Origin: Parasphingorhabdus sp.
GTDB lineage: Bacteria > Pseudomonadota > Alphaproteobacteria > Sphingomonadales > Sphingomonadaceae
Assembly: GCA_030373505.1 (NCBI GenBank)
Contig: JAUCYS010000002.1
Span: forward strand, 171,329 to 235,328
DNA: 64,000 nt
Reading direction: 5' to 3'
Shown: positions 18,297 to 27,310 of the stretch, one piece after another
How the letters are laid out: every line of letters starts with the position of its first letter
Numbering within the stretch: position 1 is the stretch's first letter
Notes under the pieces: model-generated
What the model was told of the DNA's origin: nothing
The model's input: only the letters and a program-made list of their open reading frames with translations
The model's database searches: none
Position numbers and translations under genes: made by a program

Positions 18297-18992
18297 ATGC
18301 GTCTCGTTCTCTTCGTCATCCTTCTCGCCCTTCTGCTGCGCGCCTGGGAATGGGTCGCGCACGATTACCGCATGCCGTGGACACCGCTGTCGCTGGCCGA
18401 GCCGATCGGCCCGTTCACCACGCGCAAGATCGGCGCGCTCGCCGAAGACACCCCGCGCTGCCACCTCCTGTTGGAGGAGGCCAGCATCGGCTATTCGACC
18501 CTGCCCCCCGTCACCGCTGGCCCAAACTGCGGCTATGCCAATGGCATCACCCTCACCCGCGACCAGCCGCAGTCCATCGCCTACAGCCCCGCCGCCAAAA
18601 CCAGCTGCCCGATGGCGGCCAGCCTGGTGCTGTGGGAAAAACAGATCGTGGGCGCCGCCGCCTCTCGCCATCTCGGCACCACGGTCGAGGCGATCACCAC
18701 CTTTGGCAGCTACAGCTGCCGCCGGATCGGCGGCGGGCAGACCGGCAATTTCAGCGAACATGCCACCGCCAATGCGATCGATATCGCCGCCTTCCGCCTC
18801 GCCGACGGCCGCACCGTCTCGGTCGCCGGTCACTGGAACGCGGACGACGAGCGGTCCCGCTTTCTCAAAGAGGTGCGGGACGGCGCCTGCACGCTGTTTG
18901 CGACGACCCTGTCGCCGGATTATAACAAGGCGCATGCCGACCATCTGCATCTAGACCAGGCACCACGCGGCGGATCGCATTACTGCCACTAG
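18297..18992 (+). CDS. extensin-like family protein
   Basis: A 231-residue protein with one N-terminal membrane anchor (LVLFVILLALLLRAW) and a periplasmic extensin-like C-terminal domain. Family features are the paired cysteines in PRCHLLLEE, PNCGYANGITL and SYSCRRIGG, the conserved SEHATANAIDIAAFRLADG, and HADHLHLDQA with GSHYCH at the end. The SEHATANAIDI/HADHLH combination resembles metal-binding LAS-type peptidases, so a role at the cell wall is a fair inference. It starts with ATG at 18297. Confidence 0.85.
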   Translation: MRLVLFVILLALLLRAWEWVAHDYRMPWTPLSLAEPIGPFTTRKIGALAEDTPRCHLLLEEASIGYSTLPPVTAGPNCGYANGITLTRDQPQSIAYSPAAKTSCPMAASLVLWEKQIVGAAASRHLGTTVEAITTFGSYSCRRIGGGQTGNFSEHATANAIDIAAFRLADGRTVSVAGHWNADDERSRFLKEVRDGACTLFATTLSPDYNKAHADHLHLDQAPRGGSHYCH

Positions 18993-19248
18993 CCGGCCTC
19001 GCGATGATTGAGCTGTATATTCAACTTCGCAGTCTTGGGCGATGCACATCATAGTAAAACTGACGTTTACTAACTAATATCTGATGACAAATATATATAC
19101 TGTTCACGGTGGGTTAAATAAAACATTCTATTGTTTGTTTTCAGAAAATGGAATAACTTCCGATATTATCGTATTTTTAAAGTGACGCTATTTTAACCTA
19201 ACCGACCATTTTGCCTTTGCGGCATCCATTTGGTCCAGGAGTCCCGAT

Positions 19249-20184
19249 ATGCAAACCAAGTTATTTATAGCCGGAATCGCGTTGCTCAGCCTTCCGTTGT
19301 CCCTGCCTGCTTATGCGCAGGGCCAGGGGAAAAACGGTCAGGGCAGCGAAAAGGGTAGCAAAAAAAGCAAGTCGGGCGAACGCAAGGGCGGTGCAGGGCA
19401 AGCGGATCGCCATTCCGATAAAGGGCCCGACAAGATCAGAAAATCCGCCTCATCGGCAAACAAGCAGGTCCGTGCCGACCGCAAGAGCGACCAGCGCGGC
19501 GATAACGGCCCCGCTGCCATCCTCTCGCGCGGTCAGGAGGGGCGCGAGAATCTCCGGATGCGCAGCTTCGAGAATGGGCGCTATACCAGGCGCGAACCGA
19601 GCTTCGAGGGATGTCCTCCGGGGCTGGCGAAGAAGAATAATGGCTGCCTTCCTCCCGGTCAGGCCCGCAAGCTTGGCGGTGCCAATGACCGGGGAACGGG
19701 CTGGCTGCAATATGCAAACTGGTTTGGCGGCAATCGCGGCAATGACTGGCGCTACGACCGGGGCTATGCCTTTCGCGTTGATCCGGCGACGGGTCTCGCA
19801 CGGTCGATCATGCCGCTTGTCGGCGGTGCCCTGTTCAGCGGCAACCCATGGCCCCAGAATTATACCGACTACAAGGTTTCGCCCTATCAGGAGCGCTACT
19901 TCGGTTCCCGCCAGGCCGACGGCATCCGCTATGCGGATGGTGCCATCTTCAGGGTCGATCCCAAAACCCGGATGATCGGTTCGATTGCCGGCCTGCTGAC
20001 GGGGGACGATTGGAATGTCGGCTCGCCGGCGCCGAAGGGATATGAGCTTTATAACGTCCCGTCCGCTTACCGCAGCCAATATGCCGACAGCGGATCGAAC
20101 TCCTACCGCTATAACGACGGCTATGTTTACGAAATTGACCCGACCACACAGCTGGTCCGTCAAGTCATCGAACTGATCGTCTGA
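19249..20184 (+). CDS. secreted protein with three C-terminal repeats
   Basis: 311 residues with a Sec signal peptide ending AYAQ (cleavage about residue 24), a Lys/Gly-rich basic region at 25-110, a short CPPGLAKKNNGCLPPGQARK segment, then three related units: YDRGYAFRVDPATGLARSIM, YADGAIFRVDPKTRMIGSI and YNDGYVYEIDPTTQLVRQVI. The unit resembles the tail of RcnB-type periplasmic proteins but I cannot assign it. The stop overlaps the next ATG by one base (TGATG), so both are co-translated. A good AGGAG precedes the ATG. Confidence 0.75.
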   Translation: MQTKLFIAGIALLSLPLSLPAYAQGQGKNGQGSEKGSKKSKSGERKGGAGQADRHSDKGPDKIRKSASSANKQVRADRKSDQRGDNGPAAILSRGQEGRENLRMRSFENGRYTRREPSFEGCPPGLAKKNNGCLPPGQARKLGGANDRGTGWLQYANWFGGNRGNDWRYDRGYAFRVDPATGLARSIMPLVGGALFSGNPWPQNYTDYKVSPYQERYFGSRQADGIRYADGAIFRVDPKTRMIGSIAGLLTGDDWNVGSPAPKGYELYNVPSAYRSQYADSGSNSYRYNDGYVYEIDPTTQLVRQVIELIV

Positions 20185-20768
20185 TGGGGCACAGCAACCG
20201 ACTTCGTCGTCCCGCCATCCAGAAACTGTCGATGGTCGTCGCGCTGGCCGCCATGCTCGGCGCTTGCCAGGACAATGACCGGCAAGCGTCCGACAAGGGC
20301 ACGGTCGAGGCGAGTCCGGACAGCAACTTGCTGACCAGCGCGATCGGCGATGCTGCGGACCTGTCCATCTCGACCCGGCTCATCGGCACCGCCCAACTTG
20401 GGTCCGCACTCGACGGAGAGGGAAGTTACACCGTGTTTCTGCCGGTTGACGAGGCGTGGGAATCGCTCGAGGAGGCTGAGCTTCAGGCCATCGAAAGCGC
20501 GGACAACCGACCGCAGCTGATTTCCGTGCTGCGGCAGCATATTGCGCCGGGCTATGTCCTTGCAGCGGATCTGGAAAAAGGCCTGGCCGCCGGGAACGGA
20601 GTGGTAACGCTGACGACCATGGGGGCAGCGCCCATCACGCTGCACCGCGACGGTCAGACGGTCACGCTTGGACAGGGCAAGGATGCGCCGCGCATCGTCG
20701 GTGCGCCGATGGTCGCGGGAAATGATGTGGTCTATCGCATCGATCGCCTCATTCCCCCGCCGGAATGA
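20184..20768 (+). CDS. fasciclin-domain lipoprotein
   Basis: 194 residues. The signal peptide ends in the lipobox MLGAC (C28). The rest is one fasciclin (FAS1) domain: LIGTAQLGSALDGEGSYTVF, the hallmark TVFLPVDEAW, a helix, LRQHIAPGYVL and a final VVYRIDRLI strand. FAS1 domains mediate adhesion or surface binding. It is translationally coupled to the secreted repeat protein, so the two may work together at the cell surface. Confidence 0.85.
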   Translation: MGHSNRLRRPAIQKLSMVVALAAMLGACQDNDRQASDKGTVEASPDSNLLTSAIGDAADLSISTRLIGTAQLGSALDGEGSYTVFLPVDEAWESLEEAELQAIESADNRPQLISVLRQHIAPGYVLAADLEKGLAAGNGVVTLTTMGAAPITLHRDGQTVTLGQGKDAPRIVGAPMVAGNDVVYRIDRLIPPPE

Positions 20769-20946
20769 GACGCCGAAAGGGCGCCGGGCACGACCAGCGC
20801 GGTGAACATGGCCCGTCTGCGCAAGCAGCGACGCCTCCGATCACCGTGCCGGTGTGCCTGAAAAAATTCCGCCGCCGCAGCGGATGGAACAGGATCGCTC
20901 CCCGCACGTTGATCCAGCAGAACCCAAACAAAAAGAGGATATCCCC

Positions 20947-21204
20947 ATGACAGACAAGAGCCAGATCAAGGAACATATGGAAGTCATCGGCGCCGACGGC
21001 GTGCATGTCGGCGTGGTCGACCATCTCGACGACAGCGGCGAGCGTATCAAGCTGACCAAGAAGGACAGCCCGCAGACCGAAGACGGCAAGGGCGCGTCCC
21101 ACCATTATCTGCCGATCGGTCTGGTCGCCGAAATCGAAGGCGACAAGATCCGCCTCTCGGCGACCGGCGAAAATGCGGTGAACATGTTTGAAGAAGACAA
21201 ATAG
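20947..21204 (+). CDS. DUF2171 domain protein
   Basis: An 85-residue soluble protein: MTDKSQIKEHMEVIGADGVH, GVVDHLDDSGERIKLTKKD and HHYLPIGLVAEIEGDKIRLS. These are the strands of the PRC-barrel-like DUF2171 family. AGAGGA sits seven bases before the ATG at 20947. The family is common in sphingomonads and its function is not established. It lies alone between the fasciclin gene and the MarR gene. Confidence 0.85.
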   Translation: MTDKSQIKEHMEVIGADGVHVGVVDHLDDSGERIKLTKKDSPQTEDGKGASHHYLPIGLVAEIEGDKIRLSATGENAVNMFEEDK

Positions 21205-21262
21205 GCCTGCCGAGGGGGCAGATTGCCCATTGCACTATTTCCTTCTCCCCTTGGGAGAAGGA

Positions 21263-21772
21263 TTATTTTTTAACCGGGAGCGATTGCGCGGAAGCGCGAA
21301 TACGTCCGATCATGGGTTGGTCACGCAGCCGGTGCTCCAATGCCCACAGGCTGGCATATAGATCGGGAGACACTTCCTCCAGCAGCGCCAATGTCGCCCG
21401 CTCGGCCGGCGCAATGGCTTCCCGCAATTCGGCCGCCTGCTCTTTTCCCAGAGCCGTCAGCGCGATGATCGACCGCCGCCTGTCGGCCGGATCCGGGCTG
21501 ATTTCCGCCAGCCCCTTTTTCTCCAGCTCCCGCACCCATTGCTGAATCAGCTGATGCGATTGCCGCAACAAGGTGGCAATCTCGGTCATCGACAGCGGCT
21601 CTTTTTGATCCAGCGCCAGCAATGTCGAGGACGCACGCGGAGGATTGGCGATCCCTTGCTGCGCATGCCAAAGCTTGTCGGCCTGAACCAGTTCGTCCGA
21701 GATCCGGCGCAGCAGATGCGCCGTGAAAGCGGGGCCCAAACTCTCGATAAAATCCGGCTCTTCGTCGTTCAA
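21263..21772 (-). CDS. MarR family transcriptional regulator
   Basis: A 169-residue winged-helix repressor. The recognition part is MTEIATLLRQSHQLIQQWVRELEKKGLAEISPDPADRRRSIIALT, here in three blocks: a helix-turn-helix at about 61-85 and the wing motif DPADRRRSIIALT. The dimerisation helices lie at both ends. It is divergent from a serine hydrolase gene with about 75 bases between the start codons, so it probably controls both. The ligand is unknown. Confidence 0.9.
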   Translation of the reverse strand: MNDEEPDFIESLGPAFTAHLLRRISDELVQADKLWHAQQGIANPPRASSTLLALDQKEPLSMTEIATLLRQSHQLIQQWVRELEKKGLAEISPDPADRRRSIIALTALGKEQAAELREAIAPAERATLALLEEVSPDLYASLWALEHRLRDQPMIGRIRASAQSLPVKK

Positions 21773-21847
21773 CCTTGCCTCCTGCGCTTGACTTCATGAA
21801 ATTATTTGCGCAATATCTTTTATAAAGTCATAGATCGGGAAATAAAA

Positions 21848-23317
21848 ATGTCTTTAACCCTGCTTCGTGCCAGCGTCATCCCTTTCCTCCTGACAGCCTG
21901 TTCGCCCCTGTCACTCGACCAGCAGGCCTATCCCGTTGCCGAATCCGCACGACCGGCTTTCCCCGATGACGCGGCATTGCAGCGAATGCTCGCCGACCGA
22001 ATGCGCGCCAACGGGGTCGGTGAGGTCGTGGGATTGATTGATGCCTCGGGAACGCGCGTGATCAGCTATGGGCATGCCGGGGACAACGGGTCGCGTCCGC
22101 TGGATGGCGACACGATTTTCCAGATCGGATCGGTGACCAAGGGTCTGACCACATTATTGCTGGCCGATATGGTCCATCGGGGCGAGGTCTCGCTGGATCA
22201 GCCGGTGCAGGAACTGCTGCCCCCCGGGGTAGTCCTGCAGAACGTCGGGCGGCCGATCACGCTGCGCGATCTGGCGACACACCGTTCGGGTTTGCCGGCG
22301 ATGCCGGACAATTTCGATCTGTCGGCCGAGCCCGACCCTTATGAAGCCTATACCGTCGACCAGTTCTATGCCTTCCTGTCCCAATTCGTACCGGAACATG
22401 CTCCGGGGACAGAGGCTCGCTATTCCAATCTGGGCGTGTCGCTGCTCGGGCGGGTGTTGGCGCGCCGTGCCGGAACCGACTACGCAACATTGCTTAAAAA
22501 ACGTATCCTCGATCCACTGGCCATGAGCAGCAGCGCGATCACGCCGGAGCCTGGCTGGCAGAACCGCATCGCGCAGGGGCATGACCGTTATCTCAGGTCG
22601 GTTCGCACCTGGGACATGCGGGTCATGCCGGCGTCCGGTTCGCTCCGCTCGACCGCCAATGACATGCTGAAACTCGTTGCCGCCTATATCGGCGAGCGGG
22701 ACACGTCGCTGAGGCCGGCTATGGATCTTCAGCTCGGCGAACGGATCGCCACCAGGCGCGGCTGGCAGGCGCTGGGATGGGGCATTCGGGCCGACGGCAT
22801 CGTCACCCATTCGGGCGGCAAGCAGGGCTATCGTTCCGCCGTCGCCTTCGATCCGGTCGCCAAGCGCGGGGTGGTCGTCCTCGCCAACGCCCGCACATAC
22901 GACGAACCGATGGCCCTGGCGCTGCACCTTCTGGCGGCAGAGCCGATCGAACCGGCGCCAGCCGCCCCGCCCCAGGTTCCGATCATCCATCCCGAGACTG
23001 ATCTGCTTGATCGTTATGCCGGATGGTATTGTCTGGACAGCGGGGAGCCGATCGAAGTGGCGCGCAAGAATTTCCATCTGCTCGTCCACACGCCGGGCGC
23101 GGGTATATCGGAATTTTTCGCGACCGCGCCAAACGCCTTTTTCCTCGACACCGGCAATGATGAGCTCGCGTTCCGCGTGGCCGACAGCCAGCCTGCAGAG
23201 GGAATCAGGCATTATCCGGACGGAGCGGCCAAGCCGCCGGTTCCCGGAGTGCGCGTGCAGGGACGGGACGCAGCGCTTGCCTGCCGGAAAAATGCCGTTG
23301 CGCGTCTCTTGCCCTGA
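21848..23317 (+). CDS. serine beta-lactamase-like hydrolase (class C / esterase family)
   Basis: A 489-residue exported protein with a lipoprotein-like signal (LRASVIPFLLTAC). The penicillin-binding fold motifs are present: SVTK (IGSVTKG), YSN (RYSNLG) and HSGG in place of KTG. A separate C-terminal domain starts near residue 385 (DRYAGWYCLDSGEPIEVARK). Such proteins may be beta-lactamases, esterases or D-aminopeptidases; the HSGG triad is common in the non-beta-lactamase members. The ATG at 21848 gives the signal peptide. Divergent MarR gene upstream. Confidence 0.87.
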   Translation: MSLTLLRASVIPFLLTACSPLSLDQQAYPVAESARPAFPDDAALQRMLADRMRANGVGEVVGLIDASGTRVISYGHAGDNGSRPLDGDTIFQIGSVTKGLTTLLLADMVHRGEVSLDQPVQELLPPGVVLQNVGRPITLRDLATHRSGLPAMPDNFDLSAEPDPYEAYTVDQFYAFLSQFVPEHAPGTEARYSNLGVSLLGRVLARRAGTDYATLLKKRILDPLAMSSSAITPEPGWQNRIAQGHDRYLRSVRTWDMRVMPASGSLRSTANDMLKLVAAYIGERDTSLRPAMDLQLGERIATRRGWQALGWGIRADGIVTHSGGKQGYRSAVAFDPVAKRGVVVLANARTYDEPMALALHLLAAEPIEPAPAAPPQVPIIHPETDLLDRYAGWYCLDSGEPIEVARKNFHLLVHTPGAGISEFFATAPNAFFLDTGNDELAFRVADSQPAEGIRHYPDGAAKPPVPGVRVQGRDAALACRKNAVARLLP

Positions 23318-23643
23318 TGATGCAACGGTCTTCCGCTCAAACACTGCAAAGACCACTTTCCTACACCCGCTCCGATCGCCTGTCATCGCCGCCGCTCCCG
23401 CCACCCATGCGGGACCGGCTCTTTGACCATCTGAATAGCGGACGGAAATTGCGAAAGATGACACTCGCTGCCGTGCCGGAACCCAAAAAAGACCGAAAAT
23501 CCGGGGCCTCCGGGCAAAAGTCACGAAAAATAAAAGCTGCTTGGTTTGTCAGGTTCACCCCGAAGCACAGCGGACCGGCGCCCGGACAGCCCCGCTTCGC
23601 ATGATCCTGACCTGGTGCAAATCTGCCCGATCGCGGCGAAAGC
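23318..23643. other. Gene-free spacer
   Basis: A 326-base convergent spacer. I see no gene, RNA or convincing terminator hairpin in it; the reading frames that cross it have no RBS and unlikely composition. Confidence 0.5.
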
Positions 23644-24054
23644 TCAGTCTTCGTCCCTGGTATAGGGCACAAACGCGCCGAAAGAGCAGCTGCCCATCGG
23701 CATGCGGCTCGCGCTGTCAATCAGCGTTATCATTTCCCCCTTGCACAGCGAGGATGTCGGCCGGCTGTAGGACAGGATATCGCGATCTGCATTGCGGCAG
23801 CCGCCCGGCGGATTGTTGACATAGATCGTCTTCGCATTGCGACTCGACCCGAAGATCAGCACATCGTCGCTGATCACCGTCATCTGGCGCTGGTCGCTGT
23901 TGCTGATGCAGGACCGGGGCTCTCCGGCGGTGCGGCCTTCCAGCCGCTTGTCGAGCTTGGCCTGCTGTTCTTCGGTCAGCTGGATTTTCTCGCCGCTCAC
24001 GGCCGGGGCAGCGAGCATCAGCGCGACGGGGATTGCCAAAATCAGTTTGTTCAT
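23644..24054 (-). CDS. small exported protein
   Basis: 136 residues with a Sec signal peptide (MNKLILAIPVALMLAAPAVSG). The mature part contains four cysteines, in RSCISNSDQR, GGCRNADRD, SSLCKGEM and GSCSFGAF, suggesting two disulfides. A segment reads TIYVNNPPGGC. I recognise the type as a small periplasmic protein seen in sphingomonads but know no function. The ATG at 24054 is chosen for the signal peptide; an upstream in-frame Met would destroy it. Confidence 0.75.
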   Translation of the reverse strand: MNKLILAIPVALMLAAPAVSGEKIQLTEEQQAKLDKRLEGRTAGEPRSCISNSDQRQMTVISDDVLIFGSSRNAKTIYVNNPPGGCRNADRDILSYSRPTSSLCKGEMITLIDSASRMPMGSCSFGAFVPYTRDED

Positions 24055-24138
24055 CGCCTGTCTCCTGTTTTCATTGCTCTGTCGGCGATCCGTTAAACAA
24101 TAGCTGGACTGAACCGGCAATGAAGCGGCGCCACCGCG

Positions 24139-24861
24139 TCAGAAATTGTCCTTCGCCGTTCGTCTCGCCGCCAGCTCCTCGACCGAGCCCGCCCGCATGA
24201 ACGGGTTGGTCGCCCGCTCCTGCCGGATGGTTGTCGGCACCGTCGCCTCGCCCCGTTCGCGCAGGGTCAGCACCTCGGCCATCCGTTCCTTGATCGCAAG
24301 ATTGTCCGGCTCCGCGGCCAGCGCATATTCGCCATTGGCCTTGGTATATTCATGGGCGCAATAGATCCGGGTGGCGTCCGGCAGCGCCTCCAGCTTGCGC
24401 ATATTGTCATACATTTGCGCGGCCGTCCCCTCGAACAGCCGGCCGCAGCCCATGGCGAACAATGTGTCGCCGACAAAGACCATTTTCTCCGACGGGATAT
24501 GAAAGGCGATATGGCCAGCGGTATGGGCCGGCACGTCGATCACCTCGGCGGTCACGCTACCCAGCTTTACCGTATCGCCTTCCTTGACCATCGCGTCGAG
24601 CGTCGGAATCCGGTCCTGCTCCGCTTCCGGACCGGTGACATGACATCCCGTCGCCTCCTTGATCGCGGCATTGCCGCCGGTATGGTCGGGATGCCAGTGG
24701 GTGTTCCAGATCTGGGTGATGGTCCAGCCGCGCTCTGCGGCTTCGGCCAGCACCGGATCGGCGACCGCCGGATCAACCACCATGGTCTCCTGCGATTCGG
24801 GTTCATGGACCAGCCAGACATAATTGTCGGACAGAACGGGAATGCGGATAATTTCTAACAT
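24139..24861 (-). CDS. gloB: hydroxyacylglutathione hydrolase (glyoxalase II)
   Basis: Second enzyme of methylglyoxal detoxification: hydrolyses S-lactoylglutathione to lactate and glutathione. 240 residues, metallo-beta-lactamase fold with the zinc motif THWHPDH, the bridging ligand in FVGDTLFAMGCGRLFEG, and CAHEY. The C-terminal glutathione-binding region ends with NPFMRAG, as in true GloB. It is separated from gloA by a diguanylate cyclase gene on the opposite strand. Confidence 0.94.
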   Translation of the reverse strand: MLEIIRIPVLSDNYVWLVHEPESQETMVVDPAVADPVLAEAAERGWTITQIWNTHWHPDHTGGNAAIKEATGCHVTGPEAEQDRIPTLDAMVKEGDTVKLGSVTAEVIDVPAHTAGHIAFHIPSEKMVFVGDTLFAMGCGRLFEGTAAQMYDNMRKLEALPDATRIYCAHEYTKANGEYALAAEPDNLAIKERMAEVLTLRERGEATVPTTIRQERATNPFMRAGSVEELAARRTAKDNF

Positions 24862-24971
24862 GACGACAAATTACCCGGCAAAGCCGATATTGTCGATGCT
24901 TAACGCTAAAATAGGACTTTAGCCCTATCGCGTCGGTCTCAGCAGCAGAAATAAAAAAAAGGGGTTGTCGT

Positions 24972-26696
24972 TTGCGCTTGTTGGTCGCGTTTCTCGCATA
25001 TCTATGTCTCTGTTCCCCTGCCCTTGCCCATCTGAGAATGTCGGACCGCCTGTGCACGCAGAGCAGCGCCACCGATGTCAGCCTGACCACGCTGCTGAAA
25101 TCCGGCAAGCCCTTTGACTGTTCGTCCGACAAATATGCCGTCGAAGGCCCCAGAGTATGGGTCAAGCTCCCCTTTCTCGCCGACACGCTGCCCGCCGGCA
25201 TCGTCGAGGTTCAGGGCGACAATAACGGGCTGACCACGATGCAAGTCCATGCGCAGCTTGATGATGGCCGGATTCTGTCCTCCGACTTCTCCAAGCGGCA
25301 GGTGGCGAAGCACTGGCGGTCGAAAGGCTCCTTTGGCCTGCCCGTTCCCGGCACCGACAATGCCGCGCTGCGCGACCGAATTCAGACGGTCTATGTCGCA
25401 ATTGACCATCCGAAAGTGGCCAGCTCGATCTCGCTCATGCAGCTTGCCTCGAAAGAGAGATGGGATGCGATGACGCTGCCGCTGTCGATCATGTTCGCCT
25501 TATTGTGCGGCATGGCGATCATGCCGCTGATCTACAACATCTTCTTCTATGCCGCGATGCGCTACAATTTCATGCTCTGGCACAGCGTGATGATCAGCGC
25601 GACTGTCTGCTACACCTTCAGCTCCTCCGGCCTGATCTTCCTGGTGTTCCCGGAAATCAGCCTTGTTACCAAGATGATGCTCAACTACTGGACGCTGGCG
25701 ATCGGGGTCGGCGCGGGCGGCTTCTTCCTGCTCCGCTTTGTCGAACCGGGCAAAATCGCCCCCTGGCTGCAGCGCCTCATTACAGTGACCGCCTTGTTGC
25801 CGGTTCTGGTCACGGCGTCCGTCCTGCGGATCGACGGCGGCTACAATATGGATGCGCGCAACTATTATCACGCCTCCTTTCTGCCGGTCTTTTTCGTCGT
25901 GCTTTACGCGATGGGACATGCGGCGCGCCGGGGCAGCCGCGCCATCTGGTTCCAGATCGCTGGCTGGACGCCGATCATCCTGTTCAGTCTCGACCGGGTT
26001 GCACGGGGCCTGGACCTTTATATCGGCTGGCCGATCCTGGACTATGGCCTCTATTTCATGCTGGTGCTGGAAACCATCATCCTCGCGCTCGGCGTTGCCC
26101 ATCGCATCCTGCGCCTGCGCCAGCAGCATGAACAAACGTTGCGCCACCAGGCAGAACTGACCGTGCTCGCAGAAACCGACGGACTGACACTGCTGAACAA
26201 CCGGCGGGCCTTCGATCGGGAATTCGAGCGCAACCAGCAGGAGATGCGCTACAGCCACCTGGCGATCATCGACATCGACTTTTTCAAGCGGATCAATGAC
26301 CGCTATGGCCACGAAATAGGTGATACCGTGCTGCGAGTCGTCGGCAGCAAGCTGAATGAGACGCCCTATTTCGCGGCGCGTATCGGTGGCGAGGAATTCA
26401 CTCTGCTGATGCAGATGCAGGGCTCCGACGGCCGCAAAAAATATCCGGCCAATGTCGTGACCGACATTTGCCAGACGCTGATTCAGGCGGTGAACGACCA
26501 GGTCCCGGAAATCCGGGAAACCGTCACCTTCTCGGTCGGCATTGCCTCCATTTCCAGACGGGCTTCCCTGCGCAGCGTGATGGCAACCGCTGACCGGCGC
26601 CTCTATGATGCCAAGCGCAACGGGCGCAACCAGATCGTCTGGGTGGACATGTCCGAAACGAGAACCGAAAAACCGGCCGGAACCGCTTCCGCCTGA
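24972..26696 (+). CDS. membrane diguanylate cyclase with 7TM-type sensory region
   Basis: 574 residues. A signal peptide (to about residue 19) leads a periplasmic domain of about 140 residues, then seven hydrophobic segments at about 165-375 resembling 7TMR-DISM receptors, a short coiled linker (RLRQQHEQTLRHQAEL) and a GGEEF domain. The active-site loop is RIGGEEF, with DIDFFKRINDRYGHEIGD upstream; it is intact, so it should make cyclic di-GMP from two GTP. No RxxD inhibitory site is evident before it. Start TTG at 24972, chosen for the signal peptide. Input signal unknown. Confidence 0.9.
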   Translation: MRLLVAFLAYLCLCSPALAHLRMSDRLCTQSSATDVSLTTLLKSGKPFDCSSDKYAVEGPRVWVKLPFLADTLPAGIVEVQGDNNGLTTMQVHAQLDDGRILSSDFSKRQVAKHWRSKGSFGLPVPGTDNAALRDRIQTVYVAIDHPKVASSISLMQLASKERWDAMTLPLSIMFALLCGMAIMPLIYNIFFYAAMRYNFMLWHSVMISATVCYTFSSSGLIFLVFPEISLVTKMMLNYWTLAIGVGAGGFFLLRFVEPGKIAPWLQRLITVTALLPVLVTASVLRIDGGYNMDARNYYHASFLPVFFVVLYAMGHAARRGSRAIWFQIAGWTPIILFSLDRVARGLDLYIGWPILDYGLYFMLVLETIILALGVAHRILRLRQQHEQTLRHQAELTVLAETDGLTLLNNRRAFDREFERNQQEMRYSHLAIIDIDFFKRINDRYGHEIGDTVLRVVGSKLNETPYFAARIGGEEFTLLMQMQGSDGRKKYPANVVTDICQTLIQAVNDQVPEIRETVTFSVGIASISRRASLRSVMATADRRLYDAKRNGRNQIVWVDMSETRTEKPAGTASA

Positions 26697-26710
26697 CCGC
26701 CGTCAGGCAG

Positions 26711-27154
26711 CTACCATTCGCCGATATTCTCCATGCTCGCCCAGGGTTCCTGGACCGGAAGATTGTCACCCTTCTGCAGCAGCTCGACCGAAATATTGTC
26801 CGGCGAGCGGACAAAGGCCATATGCCCATCGCGCGGAGGCCGGTTGATCGTCACGCCGGCATCCATCAACTTTTGGCACAGGCCATAAATGTCGTCGACG
26901 GCATAGGCGAGATGGCCGAAATTGCGACCGCCGTCATATTGCTCTGGTGCGCTGCCATCTTCCGGTGGCCAGTTATAGGTCAGTTCGACCTCGGCAACAT
27001 CCTCCTGCCCCGGCCCGGCCAGAAAAATCAGCGTGAAGCGCCCCTGCTCGCTGTCATAGCGCCGCACTTCTTCCAGACCTAGAAGCCCGAAAAAGGCCAC
27101 GGTTGCATCCGGATCGCTGACTCTCAGCATGGTGTGCAGATATTTGATTGTCAC
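26711..27154 (-). CDS. gloA: lactoylglutathione lyase (glyoxalase I)
   Basis: Converts the methylglyoxal-glutathione hemithioacetal to S-lactoylglutathione. 147 residues with two beta-alpha-beta-beta-beta modules and the four metal ligands expected: His in YLHTMLRV, Glu in AEVELTYNW, His in FGHLAYAV and Glu in SVELLQ. Starts with GTG at 27154, preceded by GGAGAG. The prophage terminus lies only 88 bases upstream, so its original promoter may have been separated or replaced. Confidence 0.93.
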   Translation of the reverse strand: MTIKYLHTMLRVSDPDATVAFFGLLGLEEVRRYDSEQGRFTLIFLAGPGQEDVAEVELTYNWPPEDGSAPEQYDGGRNFGHLAYAVDDIYGLCQKLMDAGVTINRPPRDGHMAFVRSPDNISVELLQKGDNLPVQEPWASMENIGEW

Positions 27155-27248
27155 AGAAACTCTCCATTGGTCGCTATTCAGAAACGGTTCATCGCAGAAA
27201 CTGCAGAGCCGAAGCGGGTCATCTGAAATAGCCTAAGCGGCTGTAGCG

Positions 27249-27288
27249 GGACAAAAGCTTCTGGAGTCAAGGACAAGAGTTTCTAGAG
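27249..27288. repeat. Two transposase-binding-site-like repeats at the phage right end
   Basis: GGACAAAAGCTTCTGGAG at 27249-27266 and GGACAAGAGTTTCTAGAG at 27271-27288 match in 15 of 18 bases, are in the same orientation and are offset by 22 bases, as are the R1 and R2 sites for MuA. The first begins seven bases after the TG dinucleotide at 27242. The assignment as MuA-type end sites is inference from position, spacing and repetition. Confidence 0.75.
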
Positions 27289-27300
27289 CACTAAAAGTGC
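27288..27300. terminator. Short hairpin after the last phage gene
   Basis: GCACTAAAAGTGC forms a 5-bp stem with a 3-base loop, just downstream of the stop of the small gene at 27311. It could stop late transcription before the host gene gloA. There is no U-run, so the call is weak; it also abuts the second transposase-site repeat. Confidence 0.35.
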
Positions 27301-27310
27301 ATCAAAATCT

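Noticed and set aside
22154..23524. 456-codon open frame opposite the beta-lactamase-like gene
   Set aside because: Antisense shadow of a gene with SxxK, YSN and HSGG motifs.
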